From JAFDXJ01 sp039811225 (GTDB lineage: Bacteria; Bacteroidota; Bacteroidia; Chitinophagales; Chitinophagaceae): DNA of 64,000 bases. The notes below the pieces were generated by a model. That model ran no database searches and had not been told where the DNA came from. It saw nothing but the letters and a program-made list of their open reading frames with translations. The stretch is taken from the NCBI GenBank assembly GCA_039811225.1, contig JBDHYG010000004.1, positions 100,991 through 164,990 on the forward strand, read 5' to 3'. Numbering within the stretch: position 1 is the first letter of the stretch; each line of letters opens with the position of its first letter. Below, piece by piece: positions 26,703-35,973 of this stretch. The position numbers and the translations under genes were made by a program.

Positions 26703-27989
26703 TTATTTTATTGATTTCGTTAATTGAATATTTACACCTAATGACCGTACCGGCATGCTACCCAGACCAATACCAAATAGCGGGATTTGGTAATAGGGCT
26801 CAACTTTCACATTCCACATTTTTCCTAGATCCTGGGCGTAGCCGGCGCTAATGACCAAATTGGAAAATACATTATCAGACCCACGTTTATACGTTTTTGA
26901 AAGTTGAGAAAAAGTACCGGTAGTATTCTGGCTAAGATCATAATCATAACTTTCTGTATGAATTACATTGGAAATCAAACCGGTTGATACATAAAAATTC
27001 GATTTTGTTTTGCTGTTAAAATTATAAACCAGATTTAAAGGTACCTGCGTAATATCCGCTGCACCATTGACTTTCAGGATGGTAGTACCGGCGGGTAACT
27101 TTACCTGGTCTTTTTTAAAATCTGCTCCATCCGCAGTAAAATATTTTTTTACAAATAAGACTCCGGTTTCTACGCTCCAGTTTTTATCTAGTTTATAACC
27201 AACCAACATGCCCAGGGAATATCCTGACTTTGATAGGGATTGATTTTTTACCGAAGAAAATGATGGACCGGCAGAAAGACCTAAATAAAAACGTTGCCTG
27301 ATTTTAAGTTTATTAATACGATTTACGGTCTCTATAGATTCTAAACTTTCCTTTTCTGTATTAATTTCAATTTGCTTATTATCTGCCTGGAGCTGCCGAT
27401 CTTTATTGTTGTTACGCTCACTATTATTTTCCCATGGCATAAGCTGCGTAGGTTGAGTAACCAGCTTATCCTGCTTTATATTATTAGCCGATAAATCATT
27501 TCCACTTATTGAATTCATGTTATTAGGCGCCGTACTGAATCCGTTTTGTAGGTTTTGTAATTTGTATTTCTCACCATTGTTCCCCTGGTTATAAGAAAAT
27601 ATTGGTGTTTTTTCATGCAGGCTTTGATGCTTATTTTCAGGTAATACAGTTGTAGACAATCCATTACCCGGATTAATTCCGGTAGCATTTTGTTTATTTT
27701 CCGTCTTAGGCAAAGGAGAAACAGCGGATTCTTTTTGAATATTTTCCTGTTTGTTATTTCCCCGGTCTAAAGCACGGTTTAACCAAAAACCGGCTGGGAT
27801 TAATAATAACAAAAGGAACCAGGCATAGCGTGTATACCCTTTTGCAGGTTTATCGCTCATGGCCGGTGGCGGAACCGGTTTATGCAACCTGTTAAAAACA
27901 GCATCCCAATTGGCATTATCTGTTTTCAGCGGGTAATTTTCCCCGGCTTTCCTGAAAAAATCATCATTATATATATCTTCCTGGCTCAT
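26703..27989 (-). CDS. Inner-membrane/beta-barrel fusion protein next to a sigma factor
   Basis: 428 residues in three parts. Residues 1-52 are a cytoplasmic polar segment; one transmembrane helix follows at about 53-69 (YAWFLLLLLIPAGFWL). Residues ~75-210 are an Asn/Gln/Lys-rich, low-complexity linker. From ~218 to the end is an outer-membrane beta-barrel domain of PorT/OmpX type, with alternating aromatic strands (FYLGLSAGPSF, SVETGVLFVKKYF, FYVSTGLISN, VKVEPYYQIPLFGIGL). A chain crossing the inner membrane, periplasm and outer membrane could pass an envelope signal to the sigma factor encoded 5 bases upstream. Its N-terminal segment sits where an anti-sigma domain would be, but no known anti-sigma motif is seen. 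Confidence 0.75.
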   Translation of the reverse strand: MSQEDIYNDDFFRKAGENYPLKTDNANWDAVFNRLHKPVPPPAMSDKPAKGYTRYAWFLLLLLIPAGFWLNRALDRGNNKQENIQKESAVSPLPKTENKQNATGINPGNGLSTTVLPENKHQSLHEKTPIFSYNQGNNGEKYKLQNLQNGFSTAPNNMNSISGNDLSANNIKQDKLVTQPTQLMPWENNSERNNNKDRQLQADNKQIEINTEKESLESIETVNRINKLKIRQRFYLGLSAGPSFSSVKNQSLSKSGYSLGMLVGYKLDKNWSVETGVLFVKKYFTADGADFKKDQVKLPAGTTILKVNGAADITQVPLNLVYNFNSKTKSNFYVSTGLISNVIHTESYDYDLSQNTTGTFSQLSKTYKRGSDNVFSNLVISAGYAQDLGKMWNVKVEPYYQIPLFGIGLGSMPVRSLGVNIQLTKSIK

Positions 27990-27994
27990 GCTGT

Positions 27995-28558
27995 TTATAC
28001 CGGTTCTTTAAAATCCTTTTTTAAATATTTCTGCAATATTTGCCTTGCTTTAGATAAACTTGATTTTGAAGTCCCCACTGAGATTCCAAGCAATCGGGCA
28101 ATTTCCTGATGCGAAAACCCATCAATCACATATAGATTGAATACTGAACGATAGGATGGGGGCAACACTTTTATATACCTGATCAATTCTTTATACAATA
28201 TTGTCATATCTGACGTATCAACTGATTCCTGTACCTGCCACACATAATCTGGAATATCATTCATTTCAAATTTATTTTTCCTTCTCCTCAACTCATCAAT
28301 GGCTGTATTGACCATTATTTTCCGGATCCAACCCATTAACATCTGCCCAGCCTGATCAGGTTTATCGCATTTGAAACTGGCAATATTTTTAAAAAACTTT
28401 ACAAATCCATCATTTGTTACATCTGTGGCCAACTCATAATCAAAAACATACCGAAATGAAACTTTTAAGGCATAACCATAATATTTTTCATAAAGTAGTT
28501 TTTGACTATTATGATCAAATTCTTTACATTTTTCAATTATTTCAAGCAGTTGATCCAA
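27995..28558 (-). CDS. ECF-type RNA polymerase sigma factor
   Basis: 187 residues starting at TTG (28558); no in-frame ATG lies upstream before the promoter-like region. Region 2: SFRYVFDYELATDVTNDGFVKFFKNI, then MGWIRKIMVNTAIDELRRRK. Region 4: LPPSYRSVFNLYVIDGFSHQEIARLLGISVGTSKSSLSKARQIL. It resembles the Bacteroidota ECF factors commonly paired with a membrane or barrel protein gene, as here. Its promoter carries a GCAACC -35-like box, suggesting autoregulation. Confidence 0.88.
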   Translation of the reverse strand: MDQLLEIIEKCKEFDHNSQKLLYEKYYGYALKVSFRYVFDYELATDVTNDGFVKFFKNIASFKCDKPDQAGQMLMGWIRKIMVNTAIDELRRRKNKFEMNDIPDYVWQVQESVDTSDMTILYKELIRYIKVLPPSYRSVFNLYVIDGFSHQEIARLLGISVGTSKSSLSKARQILQKYLKKDFKEPV

Positions 28559-28586
28559 ACCTTTTAAATGAAGGATGTTAAAAAAA

Positions 28587-28611
28587 TACGTAGAATTACT
28601 TTCGAGGTTGC
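28587..28611 (-). promoter_or_regulatory. ECF-type promoter of the second sigma factor gene
   Basis: On the minus strand GCAACC (28611-28606), then 15 bases, then CGTA (28590-28587), about 28 bases before the TTG start. It has the same spacing as the box before the other ECF gene (GTAACC-15-GACTC). Confidence 0.45.
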
Positions 28612-28728
28612 CTCTTTACAAATTTACCTGATTCTCAAAATAAAATCATTTTTCATTTTAAAGAGGTAGCACATTAAACGATAATAAAATTGGTATTATT
28701 TTAGTAAATATTAAAATAAATTAAATCT

Positions 28729-29097
28729 ATGCTGAAAATTTCTTTACTGAATGGCATTTTTTGGCTTCTTGCCAGTCAGCTCCATGCCCAAAAAATAGAT
28801 AGCATTTACTTTCATCTTTATACAGATAGCCTGAAAAAAGGAGTCCATAATTATATAAATGTTGACGGCAAAATGGCAAACGGCCGGTTTCTTCCATTAG
28901 ACAACCGGCAAATAATTTTTTGGAGTGATGCAGGTAGATGGGAAGGGAATGATCTTATACTGGATAGTAATTTCCAGGGAGAATCCGTAAAAATCAGGGC
29001 AACATTGCGGGAAAATCCTATGCTGACCCGGGAGATTTTAATCTATATTAAGAAAAAACCCGATCCGGAATATTTACCCCCACCACTTTCCTTATAA
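28729..29097 (+). CDS. Small secreted protein of unknown function
   Basis: 122 residues. Residues 1-20 form a signal peptide ending SQLHAQ. The mature ~100 residues look like one beta-sandwich domain (SIYFHLYTDSLKKGVHNYINVDG, then NRQIIFWSDAG, VKIRATLRENP, REILIYIKKKPDP) and end in a Pro-rich tail PPPLSL. The layout resembles the Ig-like domains found in exported Bacteroidota proteins, but no family is recognised. It is divergent from the ECF sigma factor, with about 170 AT-rich bases between them, and may belong to that factor's regulon (speculative). Confidence 0.65.
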   Translation: MLKISLLNGIFWLLASQLHAQKIDSIYFHLYTDSLKKGVHNYINVDGKMANGRFLPLDNRQIIFWSDAGRWEGNDLILDSNFQGESVKIRATLRENPMLTREILIYIKKKPDPEYLPPPLSL

Positions 29098-29145
29098 AAG
29101 AAATTGTTTTTTACAAAACAACATATCCTTAATACTTGCTATGTT

Positions 29146-29153
29146 TACATTTG
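29146..29153 (+). promoter_or_regulatory. TAnnTTTG -7 box just before the glutaminyl cyclotransferase start
   Basis: TACATTTG matches the -7 consensus exactly and ends 6 bases before the ATG at 29160. It lies inside the longer reading frame starting at 29136, which argues for the later start and for a leaderless or nearly leaderless mRNA. Confidence 0.45.
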
Positions 29154-29159
29154 CAACAA

Positions 29160-29993
29160 ATGAAGCGAATAAAATTTAACCCAAAAGCAACCTTTACTAT
29201 AGTCTTTTGCTGGATACTGGCAGCCTGCCATACTAATACAAATAATGGAAATGAACCTGCTGTGAATGACGCCAATCCACCACCCCCATTAATTGGTTAC
29301 CAGGTGATGAAAATATATCCCCATGATACGGCCTCTTATACACAAGGCCTGTTATGGCAAAATAATCAACTCTATGAAGGTACCGGAAATTTAGGCAAAA
29401 GTAAATTGAGGCTTATCCAGTTAGAAAATGGCCAACCACTTAAAGAAATAAACCTGCCCGCCACTGAATTTGGAGAAGGTATTACCATCTTTAAGGATAA
29501 AATTTACCAGCTAACCTGGCAAAATAACCGGGTACATGAATATGATGCGCGTACATTTCAGAAAATTCGGGATTTTGACTGGCCATTCCAGGGATGGGGC
29601 ATTACCCATAACGATAGTGACCTGATCGTTAGCACCGGCAGCAATAACTTATATTATACTGACCCGGTAAGCTTCCGTGTAAAAAAGACGGTTGGTGTTA
29701 CCGATAATTATGGCCCGGTTGGCAATCTCAATGAATTGGAATATATCAATGGCTTTGTGTATGCCAATGTTTATGAAACCAACTATATCGTAAAAATAGA
29801 TCCACAAACAGGCAAAGTCGTGGGCAAACTGGATCTAACTGGTATCATGGATAAAAACGGCGTACGTTATGATAGCCGTTACCTGCAGGAACAGGGAGGA
29901 GTCTTAAATGGTATTGCTTATAACAAAGAAAAGAATGTGTTGTATGTCACGGGGAAGTATTGGCCGGCTTTATTCGAAATTAAGCTCAATTAG
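29160..29993 (+). CDS. Glutaminyl-peptide cyclotransferase lipoprotein (plant/bacterial type)
   Basis: 277 residues from the ATG at 29160. The lipoprotein signal ends WILAAC (Cys20). The remainder is a five-bladed propeller with the family landmarks YTQGLLWQNNQLYEGTGNLGKS, FGEGITIFKDKIYQLTWQ, GWGITHNDSDLIVSTGSNNL, LNELEYINGFVYANVYETNYI and GGVLNGIAYNKEKNVLYVTGKYW. These are those of type II glutaminyl cyclases, which convert N-terminal Gln to pyroglutamate; this fits SPI-exported Bacteroidota proteins with Gln after the signal peptidase site, as several in this window have. The putative acidic catalytic residue in LYEGTG is kept. Confidence 0.88.
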   Translation: MKRIKFNPKATFTIVFCWILAACHTNTNNGNEPAVNDANPPPPLIGYQVMKIYPHDTASYTQGLLWQNNQLYEGTGNLGKSKLRLIQLENGQPLKEINLPATEFGEGITIFKDKIYQLTWQNNRVHEYDARTFQKIRDFDWPFQGWGITHNDSDLIVSTGSNNLYYTDPVSFRVKKTVGVTDNYGPVGNLNELEYINGFVYANVYETNYIVKIDPQTGKVVGKLDLTGIMDKNGVRYDSRYLQEQGGVLNGIAYNKEKNVLYVTGKYWPALFEIKLN

Positions 29994-30894
29994 CATTTCT
30001 TTTCTTGATAATATAAATAACCGAACTACTGTTTTGAATATTCTTTAAAGTTTGCAGATTCGATAAGAGTCCCTGGTAAAGACCGGATAAATACTGCGGT
30101 TTACCGGTTTTATATTTTTCACTTAGAAAACTGATATAGAAACTATCAAACCACATCGGCTTTACAGCTATTACTTCAAATCCATTCAGGAACATAAGTT
30201 TCTGCATGCTCTTGGGTGAAAAATGATATAAATGCCGGGGAACATCATAAGCCGCCCAATTGGCACCATAATATTGAGCATCATTACTTGTATAATTAGG
30301 TACTGCTATGATTAAGAACCCTTCATTTTTTAATGTACGATGGAATACCCGGATGTAATCCTGCAACCGATGAATATGCTCCAGCACATGCCAAAGGGTT
30401 ATCACATCAAACCGCTCATCTTCCAATTCAAATAAAAAAGTCGGATGTTGTAAAATAATTTTCGATTTTTCATAAGCCACTTTCCGGGCATCGGGATCTG
30501 GTTCCATACCCAGGACCTGCCAGCCTGTATTCCGCATTTCCTGTACAAATGAACCAGTGCCCGCACCAATATCCAGCAGCATGCCTGAGGTCTTCTTTGT
30601 GAGAGAGGTTACTAAATTCCTTTTTGACTTAATGGTATGCTTCCGCACAAGATGATAGGCCTGGTTTACAAAACCTTTATGTGTATCTGAATGGGAGATA
30701 TAATTTTCCGAATCGTAGTAAGGCCCCATTGCTTCTGCTATCGGAATAGATTGCGTAAACCGTAACGTACATATTTTACACTCATAAATCTCAAACTCTT
30801 CACCGGTAACATGATGGTCTTTGAGTTTAAGAAAAGGCTTTATATCGGTACTTTGGCATACCGGGCATTTACTATAGGTTATTACATTCTCCAC
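29986..30894 (-). CDS. Zinc-ribbon class I SAM methyltransferase
   Basis: 302 residues. The N-terminus holds a four-cysteine ribbon, CPVC (10-13) and CKIC (40-43). A SAM-binding Rossmann fold follows (LLDIGAGTGSFVQEM, about 105-119; VITLWHVLEHIHRLQDYIRVFHRTLKNEGFLIIAVPNY). Such zinc-ribbon methyltransferases are often found with envelope polysaccharide or sugar-modifying genes; the substrate here is unknown. Its 3' end overlaps the convergent cyclotransferase gene by 8 bases. A near-consensus -7 (TTACTTTG on the minus strand, 30900-30907) lies directly before the start. Confidence 0.85.
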   Translation of the reverse strand: MENVITYSKCPVCQSTDIKPFLKLKDHHVTGEEFEIYECKICTLRFTQSIPIAEAMGPYYDSENYISHSDTHKGFVNQAYHLVRKHTIKSKRNLVTSLTKKTSGMLLDIGAGTGSFVQEMRNTGWQVLGMEPDPDARKVAYEKSKIILQHPTFLFELEDERFDVITLWHVLEHIHRLQDYIRVFHRTLKNEGFLIIAVPNYTSNDAQYYGANWAAYDVPRHLYHFSPKSMQKLMFLNGFEVIAVKPMWFDSFYISFLSEKYKTGKPQYLSGLYQGLLSNLQTLKNIQNSSSVIYIIKKRNAN

Positions 30895-30988
30895 AACTAC
30901 AAAGTAAATGAAGTTTTATATATTAAAAAATTCTTATGCTTATTTAATTTTCAACGTACAATTCCGGTCTTTCATTTATCTTTCCGGT

Positions 30989-32350
30989 ATGGCAATATCA
31001 TTCATGCAACGAAAAACCAGGCCATTTCTTTTTTATATACCTTTTACTGTATATTTTTCCATTTATATAATAGCCCTGTTTTTATTATGGCTTTTAGTAA
31101 ATAAACAGGCCCATCTGCCGGAAAGTTCTTTTACTGCCATCATTACCCTGTTACTTAAAGTTACTTTTGCCACAGCTGCCTTTTTTTTACTCTTCTCATT
31201 TATTACTACACTGATTCCTTTTGTATATATATGGCTGGTAAAAAAAAGAGGAAAACTGGTATGCAATTTTGGACTAACAGAAAATAACCAATCCGCAAAT
31301 GGAATACCTCAAATGGCCTTATCCATTGCACCAGTTGTAAAACCTTTATTTGGTTTCCTGAAATTTCGCTTGCGTTATAATCATGAAAATTTTTCGCCTA
31401 AGTTTCAACCCATCAGTCAATCCGGCTTTTCCATCTTTCAAAAAAAATATTCCGCCGTATTTTCCTGGCAACTTCCGGAAATAAGAGAATATGCTGTACA
31501 AGAAGGATGGATTTATTTTGAAGACCTTTTTCAATTTTTTTCTTTTGCGCTTTCACTACCTCTACAAGAGCAATTTAATTATCCACCCGGGCAGAAAAAT
31601 ATTCCACCGGTTTCGATACCGGCAAATAAAACGGATGAAGATAACCACCGGGTAGATGAACTGAAAAAAGTTGAAGGGGAATACCTGAATTTTAAACATT
31701 TTGAAGGCCAGGATGATATTCGCCGTATAGCCTGGCCGGTATATGCCCGAAGCAGGGAACTGGTAGTACGGATTCCTGAAACACTGGACACATATGCTTC
31801 GCAGGTATATGTGTACACTTCCTGCTATTCCGGGTTTCCCGGGGAAAATAACAGCCCGGTGGGAAAGCATTTCCTGAACTGGTATAAAACAATAATTTGG
31901 AACTTAATCAAAGATATCCAGGAAAAAGGTTTCCGGCTTACCATGATAACTGATCAACATCCGCACCCGGATGACCCCCAGGAATTGACGGAATTACAAT
32001 CGCTGATAATTACCCAGGAATGGCAACTGGCATTAAGCCTTACGGATTTTGTTCATGTACAAAATGCATCAGCTATTATTATTTCGTCCTTATGCCCGGT
32101 GGAACAGGTACAGGACCTGATGTATCGCCGAAAGGAAACCACACTTTTCATCCTGGTCAAATTAAGTACAGTAATCCGGCGCAATCATTTATTACATCTC
32201 CTGAGCTGGTTATTTATTCAACAGGAAAAAAATGAAATAGAAAAAGCACGTACAGCCTGGACCCTATCCTTAAACAGGCTGGCCATTCTTGATAATGAAA
32301 AAAAATTGCAAACCCTGTTTCAACAAAATTCAAAAACCCTCATTTTATAA
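30989..32350 (+). CDS. DUF58 domain membrane protein
   Basis: 453 residues from the ATG at 30989. An earlier ATG at 30908 is possible but would leave 13 bases to the divergent methyltransferase, and a -7-like TATCTTTC lies just before 30989. Two transmembrane helices (about 15-37 and 50-80) are followed by a long domain with the DUF58 core YLNFKHFEGQDDIRRIAWPVYARSRELVVRIPE (about 225-257). DUF58 proteins resemble von Willebrand A folds and occur beside MoxR AAA+ ATPases and transglutaminases, as here. First gene of a four-gene unit, 3 bases from the transglutaminase start. Confidence 0.8.
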   Translation: MAISFMQRKTRPFLFYIPFTVYFSIYIIALFLLWLLVNKQAHLPESSFTAIITLLLKVTFATAAFFLLFSFITTLIPFVYIWLVKKRGKLVCNFGLTENNQSANGIPQMALSIAPVVKPLFGFLKFRLRYNHENFSPKFQPISQSGFSIFQKKYSAVFSWQLPEIREYAVQEGWIYFEDLFQFFSFALSLPLQEQFNYPPGQKNIPPVSIPANKTDEDNHRVDELKKVEGEYLNFKHFEGQDDIRRIAWPVYARSRELVVRIPETLDTYASQVYVYTSCYSGFPGENNSPVGKHFLNWYKTIIWNLIKDIQEKGFRLTMITDQHPHPDDPQELTELQSLIITQEWQLALSLTDFVHVQNASAIIISSLCPVEQVQDLMYRRKETTLFILVKLSTVIRRNHLLHLLSWLFIQQEKNEIEKARTAWTLSLNRLAILDNEKKLQTLFQQNSKTLIL

Positions 32351-32353
32351 CGC

Positions 32354-34993
32354 TTGCAGGTATCACGTATCCATAGTAAAACGAAAGTCTTTGCCCAATT
32401 GCTCTGCCTGGGGTTGCCTACTCTATTGCTGGCCGGGTATTTCCTGCGTTTTGCCAATAATTTTTATACGATCCTGGAAAATGATTTTATCAAACAGACC
32501 ATTTATTTTGGCGTAGGGTTAGTAGCGGCATTTATTTTTTACGCATACCGGTTCCGGTTTGTAACTACTACATTGGTTTTATTTTTAGTTTTCAGTACTA
32601 TTCATTTCATCCTGCAACGGCTTGCATTTGGTGAGTTTAATGCGTTCTTTGCTTCGGTACATTTTCTTATTTTTTCTATTTTATTTTTATTCGGATGGAT
32701 AACCGGCTATGGTTTATCCCGTTCAATCTTTTACACAATTGCCTGGCCGGTATTTCTATGTGGCATACAAATATTTTTTGTAGGAAAAACCACGGATATT
32801 ACGGCCACTAAATTGATTATTGCATTTGCACCGGTACTTTTTTATACCCTGTTCATTATTTATACCGCTATGCTTATCCGGAATGTTGATGAAGATAAGC
32901 AAAAACTGAAATGGTTTATATCAGGAAGAGTGCTGGGTTTTCTACTACTTGTATGTCTTGCATTAGCAGGAATCCTGTATTATTTTCAACCACAGTTCAA
33001 AGCCATTGAAAAAGAATGGACCGCCCGGGCAAAAGCAAAAGAGGGTAAAGGTGGAGGCCAATCACAGACAAGTATGACGACAACAAATAAGGATGGCAGT
33101 GTGAGTAACGCCAATAGCACCTCCCTGACCAGTTCTTTATCTAAGAATCAAAAACTCATCTTTGTCGCCAGGCTGGATAATTATTTCCCCGATAGTATTA
33201 CGCCCAATCCATTGTACTTTACTTCATCCTACTACACAAAATTTGATACGGCTATCCAGGCGTTTGAAATAGATCCGAAAATGCCGGATAATGATTTGTT
33301 TAAACCTGATCCATCTACCATACCTCTTTATTTTGCCCGGACAGATTCGACAGTCATAAAAAATTCACATGCCACGAAAGACAGGAAAATTGTACAGGCA
33401 GAAGTGTATGCCGTGCTTTTATCCCCCAACGAATTCATAGCGCCGGCAACCGCTTTTTATTGCCAGCCCATTCCGGTGCCACCGGCTTTTAAAGATGTAT
33501 ATAAAAGCGCTTATCGCGCAAAAATGTGGGTTAGTGATTTGAACAGTGCGTATTTTATTTATAACCCGGCAAACAACCCGGCATTAGAAGATTTTCAGCA
33601 GGAACGTTTTGAAAGGCTTCGATCGGTTACAAGCTACGCCGGTGTACCCAAATCATTCCTGGATTATTATACGGATATGCCATCCGATCCTGATTATGAC
33701 AGTATCCGCACACTGGCCACTACCCTCACACAACATGCTCATACACCCATTGATAAAGTGCTCGCCATCCGGGATTATTTCCTGAGTAAAGATGAGTTTG
33801 GCCAACCTTTATTTGCCTATTCTGATAATCCCGGTATCCCCGGGTTGCCCAGTGCTTCTAAACTGAATTATTTTTTATTTCAAAACAGGAAAGGCTATTG
33901 CGCCTATTATGCCGGTGCCACCTTATTCATGTTGCGTGCCTTGCATATACCATCACGCGTAGCGGCCGGTTATTTGACAGTTGACCGGAGCAGTAAAAAC
34001 CCCGGCTGGTATTGGTTTTACCAGAATCAATCCCATGCCTGGGTGCAGGTATTTTTCCCGGGTTATGGCTGGATTGATTTTGACACTACAATACCGGATG
34101 TGAATACCCAGCAGTCCCCGCAACCCGATGGTACACCACCCCTCAATATGCAACAACCTTTCCTGGTAGCAGATGGCAATATTCAATCTATCGATACTAC
34201 GAAAAAGCTACTTACCTTATCCGTCAATAAATTATTATTCCACGACAAAGATTATGCAAGCCCGGTCAGTGTTCCTATACTGCTGGATATTTCCCTGGCA
34301 ACCATTAGCCGGGATACCGGCGTGGTCAATATCCAGGCATTGCAGCGGAATATGCATATCACTGCGGCTTCTTATGCTGAAGCTTTAAAAAATAGTATGG
34401 CAGCACCCAACGACAGCATAGCGGGCATATTCTCTAAATTAAATAAGCCGGTACCCATCGATGAAATAAAAATTGTTGTAGCTGCTGCTAAAAATGATAA
34501 AACGGCCGGCGAAACAGTGGAGAAAAAATCAGGCAAACTCAACTTGCTCAAAATTGCCATCATCTTCCTGCTGGCCTGCCTGCTAGTTTTATTGCTTAGC
34601 CCTTCCCTGATATGGCAATATTATCATACGAAAGTAAGAACATCAACCACGCATCCGGAACAACCATTTTTTGTGCACCGGGCACTCAGCTTTTACCTGC
34701 ATCAACTGGGCTATCAAAGAAAAGCTATAAGCCCGCATTCATTTGCAACAAAACTGGACGAGGCATTGGACACCAACATCACTTCATTCAGTGACCTGTA
34801 CCAAAAATGGAAATACAGTAATACGCGTTTAAGCGATGCTGAATTTAATTCCATAAAACCATTTTATGAACAGAGTATTCAACAAATCAAAAGAAAAATT
34901 CCGTTGAAAAAAAGAATACTGGCTTTTATACATATAAACAGAACATTTCATTATTTTAAAAACCCGAAAATATCATCTTATGAATCAGAATGA
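32354..34993 (+). CDS. Membrane-bound transglutaminase-like protein (TgpA-like)
   Basis: 879 residues, starting at TTG 3 bases after the DUF58 stop; no nearby in-frame ATG gives the full N-terminus. About six transmembrane helices at residues 10-215, then a large periplasmic part. The transglutaminase core has catalytic Cys516 in KGYCAYYAGATLFMLRALHIPSRVAAGYL, His in NQSHAWVQVFF and Asp in YGWIDFDTT. One more helix lies near 735-757 before a cytoplasmic C-terminal region resembling DUF4129. The arrangement matches the TgpA/DUF3488 type, which in Pseudomonas aeruginosa is essential. The stop overlaps the moxR-like start by 14 bases. Confidence 0.85.
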   Translation: MQVSRIHSKTKVFAQLLCLGLPTLLLAGYFLRFANNFYTILENDFIKQTIYFGVGLVAAFIFYAYRFRFVTTTLVLFLVFSTIHFILQRLAFGEFNAFFASVHFLIFSILFLFGWITGYGLSRSIFYTIAWPVFLCGIQIFFVGKTTDITATKLIIAFAPVLFYTLFIIYTAMLIRNVDEDKQKLKWFISGRVLGFLLLVCLALAGILYYFQPQFKAIEKEWTARAKAKEGKGGGQSQTSMTTTNKDGSVSNANSTSLTSSLSKNQKLIFVARLDNYFPDSITPNPLYFTSSYYTKFDTAIQAFEIDPKMPDNDLFKPDPSTIPLYFARTDSTVIKNSHATKDRKIVQAEVYAVLLSPNEFIAPATAFYCQPIPVPPAFKDVYKSAYRAKMWVSDLNSAYFIYNPANNPALEDFQQERFERLRSVTSYAGVPKSFLDYYTDMPSDPDYDSIRTLATTLTQHAHTPIDKVLAIRDYFLSKDEFGQPLFAYSDNPGIPGLPSASKLNYFLFQNRKGYCAYYAGATLFMLRALHIPSRVAAGYLTVDRSSKNPGWYWFYQNQSHAWVQVFFPGYGWIDFDTTIPDVNTQQSPQPDGTPPLNMQQPFLVADGNIQSIDTTKKLLTLSVNKLLFHDKDYASPVSVPILLDISLATISRDTGVVNIQALQRNMHITAASYAEALKNSMAAPNDSIAGIFSKLNKPVPIDEIKIVVAAAKNDKTAGETVEKKSGKLNLLKIAIIFLLACLLVLLLSPSLIWQYYHTKVRTSTTHPEQPFFVHRALSFYLHQLGYQRKAISPHSFATKLDEALDTNITSFSDLYQKWKYSNTRLSDAEFNSIKPFYEQSIQQIKRKIPLKKRILAFIHINRTFHYFKNPKISSYESE

Positions 34994-35972
34994 GTCGTTA
35001 GGACAAGCATTTGAACGTATTTATGCGTTACTAAAAAATATAGGTACCGTTATAAAAGGAAAAGATGAGCAGGCAAAATTTGTAATCACCGCACTCCTGG
35101 CACGTGGCCATATTTTAATGGAAGATAACCCGGGAACCGGTAAGACCGTTATGGCCAGAACCCTTGCCAACAGTATCTCCGGGGACAGTGACCAGCAACC
35201 GGTTATTTTTAAACGCATACAATTTACCCCCGATCTGTTGCCTATGGATTTATTGGGTACCAATATTTTTGATGATGATAAAAAAACATTCATTTTTAAA
35301 AAAGGGCCTTTATTCTGCAATATTTTATTAGCGGATGAAATTAACCGGGCCTCGCCAAAAGTGCAATCGGCATTACTAGAATGCATGGCGGAAAATCAAA
35401 TTACTGTGGGTGAGCAAACCTATAAACTGGAAAACATGTTTTTTACCATAGCTACGCAAAACCCCATCGAAATGGAAGGAACTTATCCATTGCCGGCTGC
35501 CCAGCTTGATCGCTTTTTTCTAAAAATTCATTTTGGTTATGCAGATGATGATACTGAATTGAGAATCTATAAACATTACCTGGATATCCAACAAAACCTC
35601 GAAAATGTAAAACAGGTATTACACATGGATGATATTCTTTTTTTACAAAACCTGGTGGATACAGTATTCATTCATGATGAAATTGTCACAGCTGTACGAA
35701 ATGTAATTGTCGCAACAAGAAACAATAATGATATTTTATTACCCGCTTCCACACGGAGTGGCATCACCTATATAAAATGCCTCAAAGCGTATGCCCTGGT
35801 GAATAGCCGGAACTTTGTTACGGAAAATGACTTGGAAATTTTAGCACAGCCTGTTCTCCAACATCGGTTGCTTTTCCGGACAAAAGAAGCACGGGATAAT
35901 ATCATTAAGCAAATTCTGGATGTGGAATTAAACAGGTTGGGAAGATTATCACTAAAGACAAGCCAGGAGTAA
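34980..35972 (+). CDS. MoxR family AAA+ ATPase
   Basis: 330 residues. Walker A DNPGTGKT (about 47-54), Walker B ILLADEINRASPKVQSALLECM, sensor 1 ATQNPIEMEGTYPLPAAQLDRF and the C-terminal lid domain are all in MoxR order. MoxR ATPases are thought to act as chaperones that assemble or activate partner proteins, usually with a DUF58 or VWA protein. Here the partners are the DUF58 and transglutaminase genes directly upstream; it overlaps the latter by 14 bases, which suggests coupled translation. The TPR gene begins 1 base after its stop. Confidence 0.93.
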   Translation: MNQNESLGQAFERIYALLKNIGTVIKGKDEQAKFVITALLARGHILMEDNPGTGKTVMARTLANSISGDSDQQPVIFKRIQFTPDLLPMDLLGTNIFDDDKKTFIFKKGPLFCNILLADEINRASPKVQSALLECMAENQITVGEQTYKLENMFFTIATQNPIEMEGTYPLPAAQLDRFFLKIHFGYADDDTELRIYKHYLDIQQNLENVKQVLHMDDILFLQNLVDTVFIHDEIVTAVRNVIVATRNNNDILLPASTRSGITYIKCLKAYALVNSRNFVTENDLEILAQPVLQHRLLFRTKEARDNIIKQILDVELNRLGRLSLKTSQE

Positions 35973-35973
35973 A

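Noticed and set aside
29104..29121. TTGTTTT/AAAACAA inverted repeat after the small secreted gene
   Set aside because: The stem is short and AT-only with no following T run, so it is not convincing as a terminator.
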